Shown here: positions 26,716 through 43,594 of the stretch, one piece after another
How the letters are laid out: each line of letters starts with the position of its first letter
Numbering within the stretch: position 1 is the first letter of the stretch
Source of the DNA: Diaminobutyricimonas aerilata
GTDB lineage: Bacteria; Actinomycetota; Actinomycetes; Actinomycetales; Microbacteriaceae
DNA: 64,000 nucleotides
Reading direction: 5' to 3'
NCBI RefSeq assembly: GCF_002797715.1
Contig: NZ_PGFF01000001.1
Coordinates: forward strand, 2,069,304 to 2,133,303
Translations under genes and position numbers: made by a program
Notes under the pieces: generated by a model
What the model saw: only the letters and a program-made list of their open reading frames with translations
What the model was told of the DNA's origin: nothing
The model's database searches: none

Positions 26716-27941
26716 GCGATCACCACCGGCACTCGTGCGGCCAACCGGAACTCCCCGGCCCGGATCCCGTACTCCACGTTGCCGCCGGCGAGCCGCACGC
26801 GCTCGGCGAGGCCGACGAGTCCGGCTCCCGCCCCCGGGATCTCGCTCTCGGTCACGCCGACGGGCGCCGGATTGACGACCGTCACGACGACCGCGTCGCG
26901 GTCCGGATGCACGCAGACCTCGACGACCGACCCGGGGGCGTGCTTGCGGGCGTTCGTGAGGCCCTCCTGCACGACCCGGTACACGGTCCGCTGCGCCCCG
27001 TCGGGCACCGTCGGCGGGATCGACACGCGCGCCATGACCCGCTGACCCGCCGCGCGGGCGTCGTCGAGCAGTGCGGGCAGATCCTCCGCCGTGGGTTGCG
27101 CGGGGCTCACCCCCAGTTCGTCGACCTCTCCCCCGTCCCGCAGCACCGACAGCACCTCCCGCAGATCGTCGATGGCGCGGTGGGCGTTCTCGCGGATGAC
27201 CATCGCCGCGCCGTGCACCTCGTCGGCCCGCAATGCGCGGGCGTCGGGGTCCCGGCCGGACGAGCGGTACTCGAGGGCACCGGCGTGCACGGAGAGCAGG
27301 GAGATGCGATGGGCGAGCACGTCGTGCATCTCCCGCGCGATGCGCTCCCGCTCGGCACGGCGCACGTCGCCGAGCCGCGCTTCGTACCGCGCGCGGTCGA
27401 GCGACGCCTCCCGACGGATGCCGTCGATCACGGCGGCGCGCGCTCGAGTGAGCAGGCCGAGCGTGAGCACGAGGGCGTGCACCGCGAGCATCACGATGAC
27501 CCACCCGACCCAGTCGAGACCCGGGACCGGGGCGATCAGGTGGTAGCTCGCGCCGAACAGGAAGTAGACGGCGATGAGCGGTGCGGCGACACGGGGCCGG
27601 AGGGTGGCCGCGCAGCGGTACATGATCGCGAGGACGGCGAACGTGGCCGAGAGCGAGAACGCCGTGGGAAGCAAGGCCACGACGCCGACCGTCAGAGTGC
27701 GCGAACGCGCCCACCACAGCAGGAGGCACGCCACCAGCCCGAGGGCGCGATCCAGCGGCCACGCCCAGTCGGGCACGGCCGGATAACCCTCGGACCAGGC
27801 GAACCCGTAGAGCCACCAGATGAGCAGCGCGAGCGTGAACGCGATGCCGTCGCTCCACCACTGCCCGCGGGTGCGAGGCACCGCGAACGGGTTCCAGCCG
27901 GGCGCGCGGGGATTCTCGCCCGCGACGGCCGATACGTCCAT
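26712..27941 (-). CDS. sensor histidine kinase (HisKA_3/DesK type)
   Basis: 409 residues. About five or six membrane segments fill residues 30-170 with little extracytoplasmic loop, suggesting it senses the membrane or acts with the neighbouring transporter. The phosphoacceptor is His206 in AREMHDVLAHRISLLSVHAGAL. The ATPase domain has NARKHAPGS (N box) and GAGLVGLAERVRLAGG (G box). The ATG at 27941 follows TATCCT by 7 bases, so the mRNA may be leaderless. Confidence 0.94.
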   Translation of the reverse strand: MDVSAVAGENPRAPGWNPFAVPRTRGQWWSDGIAFTLALLIWWLYGFAWSEGYPAVPDWAWPLDRALGLVACLLLWWARSRTLTVGVVALLPTAFSLSATFAVLAIMYRCAATLRPRVAAPLIAVYFLFGASYHLIAPVPGLDWVGWVIVMLAVHALVLTLGLLTRARAAVIDGIRREASLDRARYEARLGDVRRAERERIAREMHDVLAHRISLLSVHAGALEYRSSGRDPDARALRADEVHGAAMVIRENAHRAIDDLREVLSVLRDGGEVDELGVSPAQPTAEDLPALLDDARAAGQRVMARVSIPPTVPDGAQRTVYRVVQEGLTNARKHAPGSVVEVCVHPDRDAVVVTVVNPAPVGVTESEIPGAGAGLVGLAERVRLAGGNVEYGIRAGEFRLAARVPVVIA

Positions 27942-27948
27942 GGCACCG

Positions 27949-27954
27949 AGGATA
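27949..27954 (-). promoter_or_regulatory. -10 box for a probably leaderless histidine kinase mRNA
   Basis: TATCCT fits TANNNT and ends 7 bases before the kinase ATG, the spacing expected when transcription starts at the start codon itself. No Shine-Dalgarno sequence precedes the ATG, which agrees. Confidence 0.45.
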
Positions 27955-28064
27955 GGGATGCGGCGGCGCGTCGGCCAGGCATCCTCCCCGATCGTGGCCG
28001 GTCGGCCGGAGGTGATGGCCACCCGGCCGACGCACGGGCGGCGCTGACGCGGAACCATCGCCTT

Positions 28065-28835
28065 ATGGACACCCCTGCACCCGCCCTCCGATTCGACGGT
28101 CTGAGCCGCCACTTCGGCGACAAGGTCGCCGTCGACGCCGTGGATCTGCGCATCCCGCCCGGTTCCTTCTACGGCCTGGTCGGACCGAACGGCGCAGGCA
28201 AGACCACCGTGCTGTCGATGGCGACGGGGTTGCTGCGTCCCAGCGCTGGGCGCGCCCTCGTGCGCGGCATCGACGTGTGGGAGGACCCGGTCGCCGCGAA
28301 ACGCGCGCTCGGGGTACTGCCCGACGGGCTCGCGCTCCCGGAACGCCTCACCGGCGGTGAACTGCTCACCTACTGGGGCCGGTTCCGCGGCATCGACGCG
28401 GCCGTCGTCGCCGCCCGCACCACCGAGCTGTTGCGCATCCTGGAGCTCGAGGAGGCGGAGCGGCTCGGGACCCTGGTCGGCGAGTACTCGACCGGGATGC
28501 GCAAGAAGATCGGCCTCGCGACCGCCCTGTTGCACACGCCCACCGTGCTCGTGCTCGACGAGCCGTACGAGGCGGTCGACCCGGTCTCGGCGCGGGTGCT
28601 CACGAGCATCCTGCGCCGATTCGTCGCGGCGGGCGGATCCATCGTGCTCTCCAGTCATGTCATGCCGCTCGTCGAGCAGTTGTGCGACCACGTCGCGATC
28701 ATGGCGGCGGGGCGCATCGTCGCGGACGGGACGCTCGACGAGGTGCGTGCGGGCGGCACCCTCGAGGACCGGTTCGTCGAACTCGTCGGCTCGACGGAGC
28801 TCGACGCGGAGGAGCTGTCGTGGATCGCCTCCTGA
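28065..28835 (+). CDS. ABC transporter ATP-binding protein (ABC-2 export type)
   Basis: 256 residues. Walker A is GPNGAGKTT, the signature loop is the divergent YSTGMRKKIGL, Walker B is TVLVLDEP, and the switch histidine lies in VLSSHVM. The sequence matches exporters of drugs, lipids or peptides. It overlaps the permease gene by 16 bases and is divergent from the two-component system, an arrangement common for antimicrobial-response exporters. Confidence 0.93.
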   Translation: MDTPAPALRFDGLSRHFGDKVAVDAVDLRIPPGSFYGLVGPNGAGKTTVLSMATGLLRPSAGRALVRGIDVWEDPVAAKRALGVLPDGLALPERLTGGELLTYWGRFRGIDAAVVAARTTELLRILELEEAERLGTLVGEYSTGMRKKIGLATALLHTPTVLVLDEPYEAVDPVSARVLTSILRRFVAAGGSIVLSSHVMPLVEQLCDHVAIMAAGRIVADGTLDEVRAGGTLEDRFVELVGSTELDAEELSWIAS

Positions 28836-30505
28836 TCTCGCTCAAGTTCACGATGCTGCGCCACACCACCGCGGGGCTGCGCGGCTGGGGGTGGATCATC
28901 GGCGGCGCGCTCGTGATCGCGACGTGGACCGCAGTCGTCCTCGCGAGCGACACGGCCCGCCACGTCGTCGTGACGCTCGCCCTCGCTGCGTGGGGGGTGG
29001 GGGCGGTCATCGGCCCGATCCTGGTGAGCGGCAACGGCGTGCTGCGCCCGTCGTACTTCGCCCTGCTGCCGCTCGACCGCCGCGCACTCGGCCGCGGTCT
29101 GCTCGTGAGCACCTTCGTGGGTGCGGCGTCGGGTCTCGTGCTGCTCACGTCGCTCGTCACCGTCGTTCCGGCCGTGGCCGGTGGCGCGGGCGCGGTGGCC
29201 GTCGCGGTGCTCGCGGCGGGGCTGAGCTGGGTGCTCGTGATCACCCTCTCCCGCCTCGTCTTCGCCCTGCTCGGCGCCGCGATGCGGTCGAAGTTCGGGG
29301 TCGAGATCGCCGCCATTCAGTACGGCCTCATGTTCGCCGCGATGTTCACCGGCTGGATGATCGTGCAGGCGGCCGCGCAGAGCGTGCCGGTGCTGCTGCG
29401 GGACGGCATCCCGGTGCCCGCCGTCACCGCCGTGCTCGACGCGCTCCCGACGTCGTGGGCGCTGCTCGCGGTCGAAGCCGCCGGCCGCGGGGACGGGGTC
29501 GGCGCGGCGGCGTTCCTGTCCGCGATCGGCGCCCTCGACGCGGCCCTCGTGCTCGTGACCGTGCGACTGCTCGTGCCGCGCGAGGACGTGGCACGGCGCC
29601 AGCGGCGGTCGAGGCCGCGCTCGACGCGTTCCGTCGCCGGGGGCGGACTGCTCCCCGCCACGCAGCCCGGCGCGGTCGTCTTCAAGGAGGTGCGGCAGTG
29701 GACCCGCGATCCGTGGCGCAGCCTCGAAGTGCGCTCGGCCGTGTGGACCGGCGTCGCGATCGGCGGGTTCGCCCTCGCGAGCGGCACCTACTCCGCGTTC
29801 GGGGCGTTCGCCGGTGCGATCGTCGCCTTCATGCTCGGTCTCTCCGCGTGCAACGTGTACGGGCAGGACGGCACGGCGGTGTGGCAGACGCTTGTCGGTC
29901 AGGACGCGACCTCGGTGCGCTCGGACGTGCGGGGGCGGCAGTGGGCCGCGATCCTCGTCTTCGCGCCGCAGGCGCTGCTCATCGCGGCGATCGCCGTGCC
30001 GCTCAGCGGTCACTGGTGGACGGTGCCGTACGTGGTCGCGGCGCTCGCCGCGTTGTTCGGCGCGGCGAGCGGCGCGGCCATCGTCGTCTCCGCGGCGGGC
30101 GTCTCCCCCGGCGTGGACCCGCGGATGCGCGTCGGCCCGAACGACGCCAACGGCAACATCGGTGTGCACGTCTGGATCGTGATGCTGCTCATCACGATCG
30201 GGGTGCTGCCGACCGGCGCCGCGGTCGTCGCCTCGATCCTCTGGCCCTCGACCGCCACGATCATCGCCATGGTCGCCGTCGGAGTCGCGAACGGATTCAT
30301 GGCGGCGTGGCTGCTCGGGCGCGTGGCGATCCGCTATCTCGAGCGCCGGATGCCCGAGGTCTACAGCCGCATCCGGTACGGGAGGGTCTTCCTCGAAGCG
30401 GGCACAGGCCCGCTCGCCTGGACGGAGAGGGCGACGCTCGAGGGCGAACAGGTGGCGAGGGAGCAGAAGCGCAAGGAACGGGAGAAGCGGCTCGCCCGCT
30501 CGTGA
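28820..30505 (+). CDS. ABC transporter permease (large ABC-2-like)
   Basis: 561 residues with about 12 hydrophobic segments in two halves, separated by a cytoplasmic linker (residues about 250-300, PREDVARRQRRSRPRSTRS). The C-terminal tail is highly charged (EQKRKEREKRLARS). It would form the membrane channel for the preceding ATPase. I chose the GTG at 28820, which has GGAG six bases upstream. The transported substrate cannot be told from the sequence. Confidence 0.88.
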   Translation: MDRLLISLKFTMLRHTTAGLRGWGWIIGGALVIATWTAVVLASDTARHVVVTLALAAWGVGAVIGPILVSGNGVLRPSYFALLPLDRRALGRGLLVSTFVGAASGLVLLTSLVTVVPAVAGGAGAVAVAVLAAGLSWVLVITLSRLVFALLGAAMRSKFGVEIAAIQYGLMFAAMFTGWMIVQAAAQSVPVLLRDGIPVPAVTAVLDALPTSWALLAVEAAGRGDGVGAAAFLSAIGALDAALVLVTVRLLVPREDVARRQRRSRPRSTRSVAGGGLLPATQPGAVVFKEVRQWTRDPWRSLEVRSAVWTGVAIGGFALASGTYSAFGAFAGAIVAFMLGLSACNVYGQDGTAVWQTLVGQDATSVRSDVRGRQWAAILVFAPQALLIAAIAVPLSGHWWTVPYVVAALAALFGAASGAAIVVSAAGVSPGVDPRMRVGPNDANGNIGVHVWIVMLLITIGVLPTGAAVVASILWPSTATIIAMVAVGVANGFMAAWLLGRVAIRYLERRMPEVYSRIRYGRVFLEAGTGPLAWTERATLEGEQVAREQKRKEREKRLARS

Positions 30506-30961
30506 TCAGGCGGCGGGCGTCACGACGTCGAGCACCCAGGTGACCCCGAAGCGGTCCGTGAGCATGCCGAAACCGGCGCTCCACGCCGACGCGGCGAGCG
30601 GCTCGATGATCGCGGCACCCGCCGCGAGGCCGTCCCAGTACCCGGCCACCTCCTCGAGGGTCTCCCCGCTCACCGACAGGAAGAAAGGCCGGTCGGTGAA
30701 GGTCAGGCCGTCGCGGCGGGTCGTCGACCCGCCGGCGTCGGTACCGGAGGCGCCCGGCACGTCGTAGGCGAGGACGTGGAACCCGGACGGGGAGTCCAGC
30801 CGCCCGAAGACGACCCGGCCCGCATCGGGCAGGTCGGCCGGCATCCCGAGTTCCCCGTAGGTCGTGATCGCGACGTCGCCCCCGAAGACGTCGCGGTAGA
30901 ACTCGAGCGCCTCCCGAGCCGTGCCGGGGAGGTTGAGGTGGGTGGTGGTCGTGACGGTCAT
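30506..30961 (-). CDS. VOC family protein (PhnB-like glyoxalase fold)
   Basis: 151 residues with paired beta-alpha-beta-beta-beta units: TTTHLNLPGTAREALEFYRDVFGGDV at the start and SAWSAGFGMLTDRFGVTWVLDV at the end match PhnB-type VOC proteins. Members bind metals or act as resistance or isomerase proteins; here the ligand is unknown. It has AAAGAGGA 8 bases before the ATG. It is divergent from a WYL-domain regulator, with an operator-like repeat between them. Confidence 0.9.
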   Translation of the reverse strand: MTVTTTTHLNLPGTAREALEFYRDVFGGDVAITTYGELGMPADLPDAGRVVFGRLDSPSGFHVLAYDVPGASGTDAGGSTTRRDGLTFTDRPFFLSVSGETLEEVAGYWDGLAAGAAIIEPLAASAWSAGFGMLTDRFGVTWVLDVVTPAA

Positions 30962-31020
30962 GTCGTGTGTCCTCTTTCGTCGGATGCCGGCGGTGGCCGG
31001 TATCTCGACTCTGACAGCGG

Positions 31021-31043
31021 TAGAGGACAGCTACGGTCCTCTA
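31021..31043. promoter_or_regulatory. palindromic operator candidate between VOC and WYL-regulator genes
   Basis: TAGAGGAC-N7-GTCCTCTA is a perfect 8-bp inverted repeat in the 100-base intergenic region. An extra half-site, TGTCCTCT, lies at 30968-30975 over the VOC ribosome-binding region. The symmetry suits a dimeric DeoR-type helix-turn-helix, so the WYL regulator is the likely ligand. Confidence 0.65.
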
Positions 31044-31061
31044 CTCCGCGAGAATGGGGTC

Positions 31062-32003
31062 ATGACGGGAAGTTCTTCGCGGATGCTCGCCCTGCTCTCG
31101 CTGCTGCAGACGGGACGGGACTGGTCGGGCGCCGCCCTGGCCGAGCGGCTCGGGGTCACCCCGCGCACGGTGCGTCGCGATGTCGACCGGCTCCGCCTGC
31201 TCGGGTACCGGATCGCCGCCACGAAGGGCCCCGACGGCGGGTACCGGCTCGCCGCCGGCTCCGAACTCCCTCCGCTGATGTTCGACGACGCCCAAGCCGT
31301 GGCGATCGCCGTGGCGCTGCAGAACGCCCCCTCGAGCGGGGTGGAGATCGCCGAGGCCGCGGAGCGCGCGCTCGCGACCGTGCGGCAGGTGATGCCGTCG
31401 CGCCTGCGGCACCGGGTCGACGGCATCCGCTTCTCGGGCAGCGCCGGGGAGGCGCGCGTCGACCCCGCCGTGCTCGAAGCGGTCAGCGCCGCGGTCCGCG
31501 ACGCGAGAACCCTGCGCTTCGACTACGCGGGGAGCTCCGCGGCTCCGCGTCGGGTGCATCCGCATGAGGTGGTCGCCCGCGACGGGCGCTGGTACCTCAT
31601 CGCGTGGGAGCCGGAACGCGAGGAGTGGCGCATCTACCGGCTCGACCGGATGACGCCGCGCGTGCCGACGGGCCCCGGGTTCCCCCGCCGCTCCCTGCCG
31701 ACCGGCGATCCGGGCACCTTCCTCTCCGCCCGGTTCAAGGGCTCGGACGACGAGGACCGCTGGCCGTGCGTGGGGCGGGTGGTTCTCGACCTGCCGATCG
31801 AGGACGTGGCGCCGTGGTTGCCCGCAGGAGAGATCGAGAGGCTCTCCCCCGCATCCACCCGCGTGAGCGTCGGGGCGTGGTCGTGGACGGGCGTACTCGC
31901 CTCGGTCGCACGTTTCGACGCGCCGTTCCGGATCGAGGGGCCGCCGGAGCTCGCCGACGCCGCTCGTGCGCTCGGGGCCCGTCTCGCCGAGGCCGCCGGA
32001 TGA
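31062..32003 (+). CDS. YafY-type transcriptional regulator with WYL domain
   Basis: 313 residues. An N-terminal DeoR/HTH_11 winged helix (RMLALLSLLQTGRDWSGAALAERLGVTPRTVRRDVDRLRLLG) is followed by the WYL effector domain (RRVHPHEVVARDGRWYLIAWEPEREEWRIYRLDRM). WYL domains bind small ligands or nucleic acids. It probably controls the divergent VOC gene and itself through the palindrome at 31021-31043. ATG at 31062. Confidence 0.92.
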   Translation: MTGSSSRMLALLSLLQTGRDWSGAALAERLGVTPRTVRRDVDRLRLLGYRIAATKGPDGGYRLAAGSELPPLMFDDAQAVAIAVALQNAPSSGVEIAEAAERALATVRQVMPSRLRHRVDGIRFSGSAGEARVDPAVLEAVSAAVRDARTLRFDYAGSSAAPRRVHPHEVVARDGRWYLIAWEPEREEWRIYRLDRMTPRVPTGPGFPRRSLPTGDPGTFLSARFKGSDDEDRWPCVGRVVLDLPIEDVAPWLPAGEIERLSPASTRVSVGAWSWTGVLASVARFDAPFRIEGPPELADAARALGARLAEAAG

Positions 32004-32010
32004 TGCCGGC

Positions 32011-32911
32011 TCAGCGGGCGCGGGGGTGCGCCGTCGCGTAGACCTCGCGCAGCGCATCCGCGGTCACGAGCGTGTAGATCTGGGTCGTCGAGACCGAGGC
32101 GTGCCCGAGCAGCTCCTGCACGACGCGCACGTCGGCCCCGCCCTGCAGCAGGTGCGTCGCGAAGGAATGGCGGAGGGTGTGCGGCGACACGTCGACGCCG
32201 AGCTGTGCACGCTCGGCGGCGGCACGGATCACGAGCCACACGCTCTGCCGCGACAGCGGCGCCCCGCGTGACCCCAGGAACACGGCGGGGCTCGCCCGCC
32301 CGCGCGCCGAGAGCTCGGGGCGGGCGCGCACGAGGTACCGGTCGAGCGCGTCGCGGGCGAAGCTGCCGACGGGCACGAGTCGCTGCTTGCCGCCCTTGCC
32401 GAGCAGCCGCACGAACTCGGCGGTCCCGCCCTCGGCGGTCACGTCGTCGACGGTGAGCCCCACGGCCTCCGAGACCCGTGCACCCGTCGCGTACATGAGC
32501 TCGAGCAGCGCACGGTCGCGGAGGCCCTCGGCGGTGTCCCGTTCGGGTGCGTCGAGGAGCCGCTCGACCTGATCGATCGTGAGCGCCTTCGGCAGCCGGC
32601 TCGGCAGCTTCGGCGTGGGCACGTCGCTCGCCGCATCGGTGGGCGCGAGCCGCTCGTCGACGAGGAACCGGTGGAAGCCCCGGACGGACGACAGGATCCT
32701 CGCGCGGGAGGTCGCCGCCTGTCCGGCGCTCGCCGCGACGAACGCCGTCACCTCGCCCGGCGTGATCCGATCGGGTCCGGCGACTCCTCGTTCTGCGAGG
32801 AAGTCGAGGTAGCGCTGCAGGTCGCGCCGGTACGCCCCGACGGTGTTCTGCGAGAGTCCGCGTTCGATGGCGACATGCCTGAGGTAGCGCCGCAGCGCCT
32901 CCGGAAGCGGG

Positions 32912-32928
<17 letters not shown>
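32011..32928 (-). CDS. xerD: site-specific tyrosine recombinase XerD
   Basis: 305 residues. An N-terminal SAM-like core-binding domain ([33 protein letters not shown]) precedes the catalytic domain with [10 protein letters not shown] (Arg), [12 protein letters not shown] (His-x-x-Arg), [13 protein letters not shown] (His and nucleophile Tyr). It resolves chromosome dimers at dif in late division. The position after the nudix gene (17-base overlap) is the conserved core site (compare Rv1701), so it is not a prophage integrase. Confidence 0.95.
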
Positions 32929-36535
<3,607 letters not shown>

Positions 36536-36582
36536 TCCCCAACGCTAGCAGCGGGCTCTCCACGGCATCCCGCATCCCGTGA

Positions 36583-36634
36583 GGGTTGATCGGGTACTGA
36601 TCGAGTCTGTAGGGTTGATCATCTCGGGATCAAC
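36583..36634. promoter_or_regulatory. repeated GTTGATC sites upstream of the SatD-like regulator gene
   Basis: GGGTTGATC occurs at 36583-36591 and 36612-36620. The second copy forms an inverted repeat with GATCAAC at 36628-36634: GTTGATC-N7-GATCAAC, 7-bp perfect arms. A degenerate GGGTTGAGATGATC continues to the start codon. The gene downstream carries a helix-turn-helix, so autoregulation is the simple reading. Confidence 0.6.
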
Positions 36635-36648
36635 GTCAGGGGGTTGAG

Positions 36649-37257
36649 ATGATCGTCATCACGGCCGACCAGGTCGGCAGCCGCGTCAGCGCCGACCTCG
36701 TGAGCGGCGTGCTCGACTGGGCGAACGGCCCGGAGGGACCGGGCCTGCTCCTGCCCGCCGACCGTACCGCCGGCGACGAGCTGCAGCTGCTTCCCGCCGA
36801 CGCTCGCGCCGCCCTCCGCATCGTGCTGCACCTGACCCGGTCGGGCCGGTGGAGCGTCGGCTGCGGCATCGGCAGCGCCGATCCCCTCGGCGCCACCGTG
36901 CGGGAGACCGCGGGAGCCGCCTTCGTGTTCGCGAGGGACGCCGTCGAACGGGCGAAGAAGCGGCCCCGGCGGTTCGCGCTCGAGAACGGCACCGAGCACG
37001 GCCGGGCCGTCGACGCGCTCGTCGACCTGCTGCTCGTCGTGCGCGCCCGCCGCAGCCGTGAGGGCTGGGAGCTGCACGACCTGCTCGAGACCGGACTCAG
37101 CCAGGCGGAAGCCGCCGAGCGGCTCGGCATCACCCCGCAAGCGGCGAGCAAGCGGGCCCGGGCCGCCGACCTGCGCGCCGACACGGCGGCGTCGGCCGCC
37201 CTTGTTACGCTCATCGCCGACCTGGATGCGCCGCACGAGGGAGGGGGCCGCCGATGA
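36649..37257 (+). CDS. SatD-like protein with C-terminal helix-turn-helix
   Basis: 202 residues. The N-terminus (MIVITADQVGSRVSADLVSGVL, then ELQLLPADARAALRIVLHLTRSGRWSVGCGIGSAD) resembles SatD-type proteins. Residues about 135-170 (LETGLSQAEAAERLGITPQAASKRARAADL) form a helix-turn-helix like sigma region 4 or XRE. It probably binds the GTTGATC repeats before its own gene. It overlaps the next, membrane-protein gene by 4 bases. The cellular role is unknown. Confidence 0.75.
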   Translation: MIVITADQVGSRVSADLVSGVLDWANGPEGPGLLLPADRTAGDELQLLPADARAALRIVLHLTRSGRWSVGCGIGSADPLGATVRETAGAAFVFARDAVERAKKRPRRFALENGTEHGRAVDALVDLLLVVRARRSREGWELHDLLETGLSQAEAAERLGITPQAASKRARAADLRADTAASAALVTLIADLDAPHEGGGRR

Positions 37258-37832
37258 CCGACGTCGCCGTGCTCGTGCTGTGGATCCTCGCCGTGCTCCT
37301 CACCTGGGCGGGCGTCGTGCTCGCCGTGTTCGCCACGCGCCCGAAACGGCACTGGCTCGTCGTGCCGAGCGCCATCCCCGTCGTCGGCACGCTCGCGTTC
37401 GTCATGATCGCCGGGGGCGTTCCGGATGCGCCCGTCGGGCTGCTCGGCGCACTCCACGGCCTCGGACTGGGCCTCATCGGGGTCATCGCCGGAAGCCCGG
37501 CCGTGACCCTCATCCTGCGTTTCGCCAGTCGCGACACCGTCGTGCTCGGCGCGCATGGCGGGATCCTCGTGCGCCGGCCCAACGAGCCGGCACCCGCACC
37601 CCGCGAGATCCTGCGCGGCGGCACGACCATCGGCTACCTCGAGCGCATCGCCCTCATCGGCTCGGTCGTGGTCGGGCAGGCCGCCGCGGTCGCCGTCATC
37701 GTCGCGGTGAAGGGCCTCGGGCGCTTCTCGGAGCTCGAGAACGAGCAGGCGCGTGAACGGTTCATCATCGGCACGCTCGCGAGTCTCGTCTGGGCGGGCG
37801 TCTGCACCGCCGCCATCATGCTCGCCGCGTGA
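37254..37832 (+). CDS. membrane protein paired with the SatD-like regulator
   Basis: 192 residues with about five membrane segments: VLVLWILAVLLTWAGVVLAVF, then VVPSAIPVVGTLAFVMIAGG, LGALHGLGLGLIGVIAGSPAV, LIGSVVVGQAAAVAVIVAVKG and [21 protein letters not shown]. The cytoplasmic part between segments 3 and 4 (SRDTVVLGAHGGILVRRP) is polar. The motif KGLGRFSELENEQARERF is distinctive. I recognise no transport family. It is coupled to the regulator gene and overlaps the convergent DUF817 gene by 17 bases. Confidence 0.75.
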   Translation: MTDVAVLVLWILAVLLTWAGVVLAVFATRPKRHWLVVPSAIPVVGTLAFVMIAGGVPDAPVGLLGALHGLGLGLIGVIAGSPAVTLILRFASRDTVVLGAHGGILVRRPNEPAPAPREILRGGTTIGYLERIALIGSVVVGQAAAVAVIVAVKGLGRFSELENEQARERFIIGTLASLVWAGVCTAAIMLAA

Positions 37833-38700
37833 GCCCGCCGCCGGTCGCGTCGGGGCGCTGCGGCGGGTAGACCCACGTCACGAGCACGACCGAGATGATC
37901 ATGAGCAGCAGCCAGGAGACGAGCTTCGTGACCGAGACCGGCTGCCAGCCGTCGAGCTGATCCGGATACAACCACGCGTTCGACCACGTCGCCAGATTCT
38001 CGGCGACCCAGATGAACGTCGCGACGAGCAGGAACGCGAGCAGCACGGGCATCCGGAACGACCGCCGGAACACCCGTACGTGCTGGACGCACGCTCCCCA
38101 CAGCAGCACGACCGCCGCGAGGAGGATCCAGCGCAGATCGAACCAGAAGTGGTGGGTGAAGAAGTTCACGTAGATCGCGGCGGCGACGATCGCCGTCGCC
38201 CACCGCGGCGGGTATCGGTCGAATCGCAGATCGAACAGCCGGTGCACGCGCACGAGGTACGACCCGACGGCCGCGTACATGAAGCCGCTGAACAGCGGCA
38301 CGGCGCCGATGCGCAGCACGCCGTCCGCGGCGTAGGTCCACGACCCCACGTCGGTCTTGAACAGCTCCATGACCGTTCCGACGATGTGGAACAGCACGAT
38401 GACCCGCAGTTCCCGCAGGGACTCCAGGCGGAAGACCACCATGAGCACCTGGATGACGACGGCCGCGATCGTGAGGGCGTCGTTGCGGGCGATGACCGCG
38501 TCGTCCGGATACCAGAGACGGGACGCGAGCAGCACCGCGAGCATCGCGGCGCCGAAGACGCACGCCCACGCCTGCTTGAGCCCGAACGCGAGCACCTCGA
38601 CGAGGACGCCGCGCACCCCGGTGGACGGCAGCCGGTCGAGCAGTCGCCGCGCGCGCCCGTCGATCCGCCGTTCGGTGGAGGTGAGCGGGCGCTCGGTCAC
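37816..38700 (-). CDS. DUF817 family integral membrane protein
   Basis: 294 residues with eight or so membrane segments. Polar conserved motifs typical of DUF817 are seen: [66 protein letters not shown], and [20 protein letters not shown]. The function is unknown; the histidines and acidic residues in the membrane hint at a cofactor or metal. It overlaps mpg by 4 bases and is likely cotranscribed with it. Confidence 0.9.
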   Translation of the reverse strand: MTERPLTSTERRIDGRARRLLDRLPSTGVRGVLVEVLAFGLKQAWACVFGAAMLAVLLASRLWYPDDAVIARNDALTIAAVVIQVLMVVFRLESLRELRVIVLFHIVGTVMELFKTDVGSWTYAADGVLRIGAVPLFSGFMYAAVGSYLVRVHRLFDLRFDRYPPRWATAIVAAAIYVNFFTHHFWFDLRWILLAAVVLLWGACVQHVRVFRRSFRMPVLLAFLLVATFIWVAENLATWSNAWLYPDQLDGWQPVSVTKLVSWLLLMIISVVLVTWVYPPQRPDATGGGLTRRA

Positions 38701-39299
38701 GAGGCGATTCCGCGCTTCTTCGGCACGTGGGCCTTGTACGGCGACACCGTCGGATCACCCGGGACCCAGAACCGCCAGGGGTACTCCTCCGTGCCCCCGG
38801 CGCCCGAGACACCCGTGCGGGGTCCGGCTGCGTGGGCGGGCGGATGCTCCGCGAGCTCGAGGCGCACCTCGCCGGACTCGAGGTCGGTGCCGCCGTCGGC
38901 GAGCGTGATGCCGAGCGCGACGACGAGCCGAGCCGGACCCTTCGCGAGGTCGTCGTCGCCGCGGGTCGACGTGCGGCGTGCCCGGGCGATCTCCACCCCG
39001 TCGACCACCCGGCCGGCGCGCAGCAGCACCCCGCCCGCGATGCCCTCGGGCATGCAGACGACGTTCGCGCACGTGTGCATCCCGTAGGTGAAGTAGGTGT
39101 AGAGGTGCCCGGGCGGGCCGTACATCACCGCGTTGCGGTTGGTGCGTCCGCGGAAGGCGTGCGAGCCCGGGTCGACCTCGCCCATGTACGCCTCGACCTC
39201 GGTGATCCGCACGGCGACCTCGCCGCGCCGGATCACCGAGCCGAGCAGCAGCGGGGCGACCTCGACGGCGGGCCGCTCGAGCAGGGTTCGGTCGAACAC
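38697..39299 (-). CDS. mpg: DNA-3-methyladenine glycosylase (AAG/MPG family)
   Basis: 200 residues. It removes alkylated purines from DNA in base excision repair. The family core is [48 protein letters not shown], here split only for reading (catalytic Glu in the EVEAY motif, Tyr wedge in the MYG region). The start is a GTG at 39299, one base before the stop of a 47-residue membrane-protein gene. Its place near tyrS and argH is conserved in Actinobacteria. Confidence 0.95.
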   Translation of the reverse strand: MFDRTLLERPAVEVAPLLLGSVIRRGEVAVRITEVEAYMGEVDPGSHAFRGRTNRNAVMYGPPGHLYTYFTYGMHTCANVVCMPEGIAGGVLLRAGRVVDGVEIARARRTSTRGDDDLAKGPARLVVALGITLADGGTDLESGEVRLELAEHPPAHAAGPRTGVSGAGGTEEYPWRFWVPGDPTVSPYKAHVPKKRGIAS

Positions 39300-39300
39300 G

Positions 39301-41436
<2,136 letters not shown>

Positions 41437-41471
41437 ACCCGAGGTGACGCCGCGGCTCTGCGCCTCCCGCG

Positions 41472-43590
<2,119 letters not shown>

Positions 43591-43594
<4 letters not shown>

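Noticed and set aside
41437-41471. TGACGC...GCGTCA as a terminator between the DUF6264-like gene and argF
   Set aside because: The arms are only 6 bp and the loop is large, so it is too weak to call.
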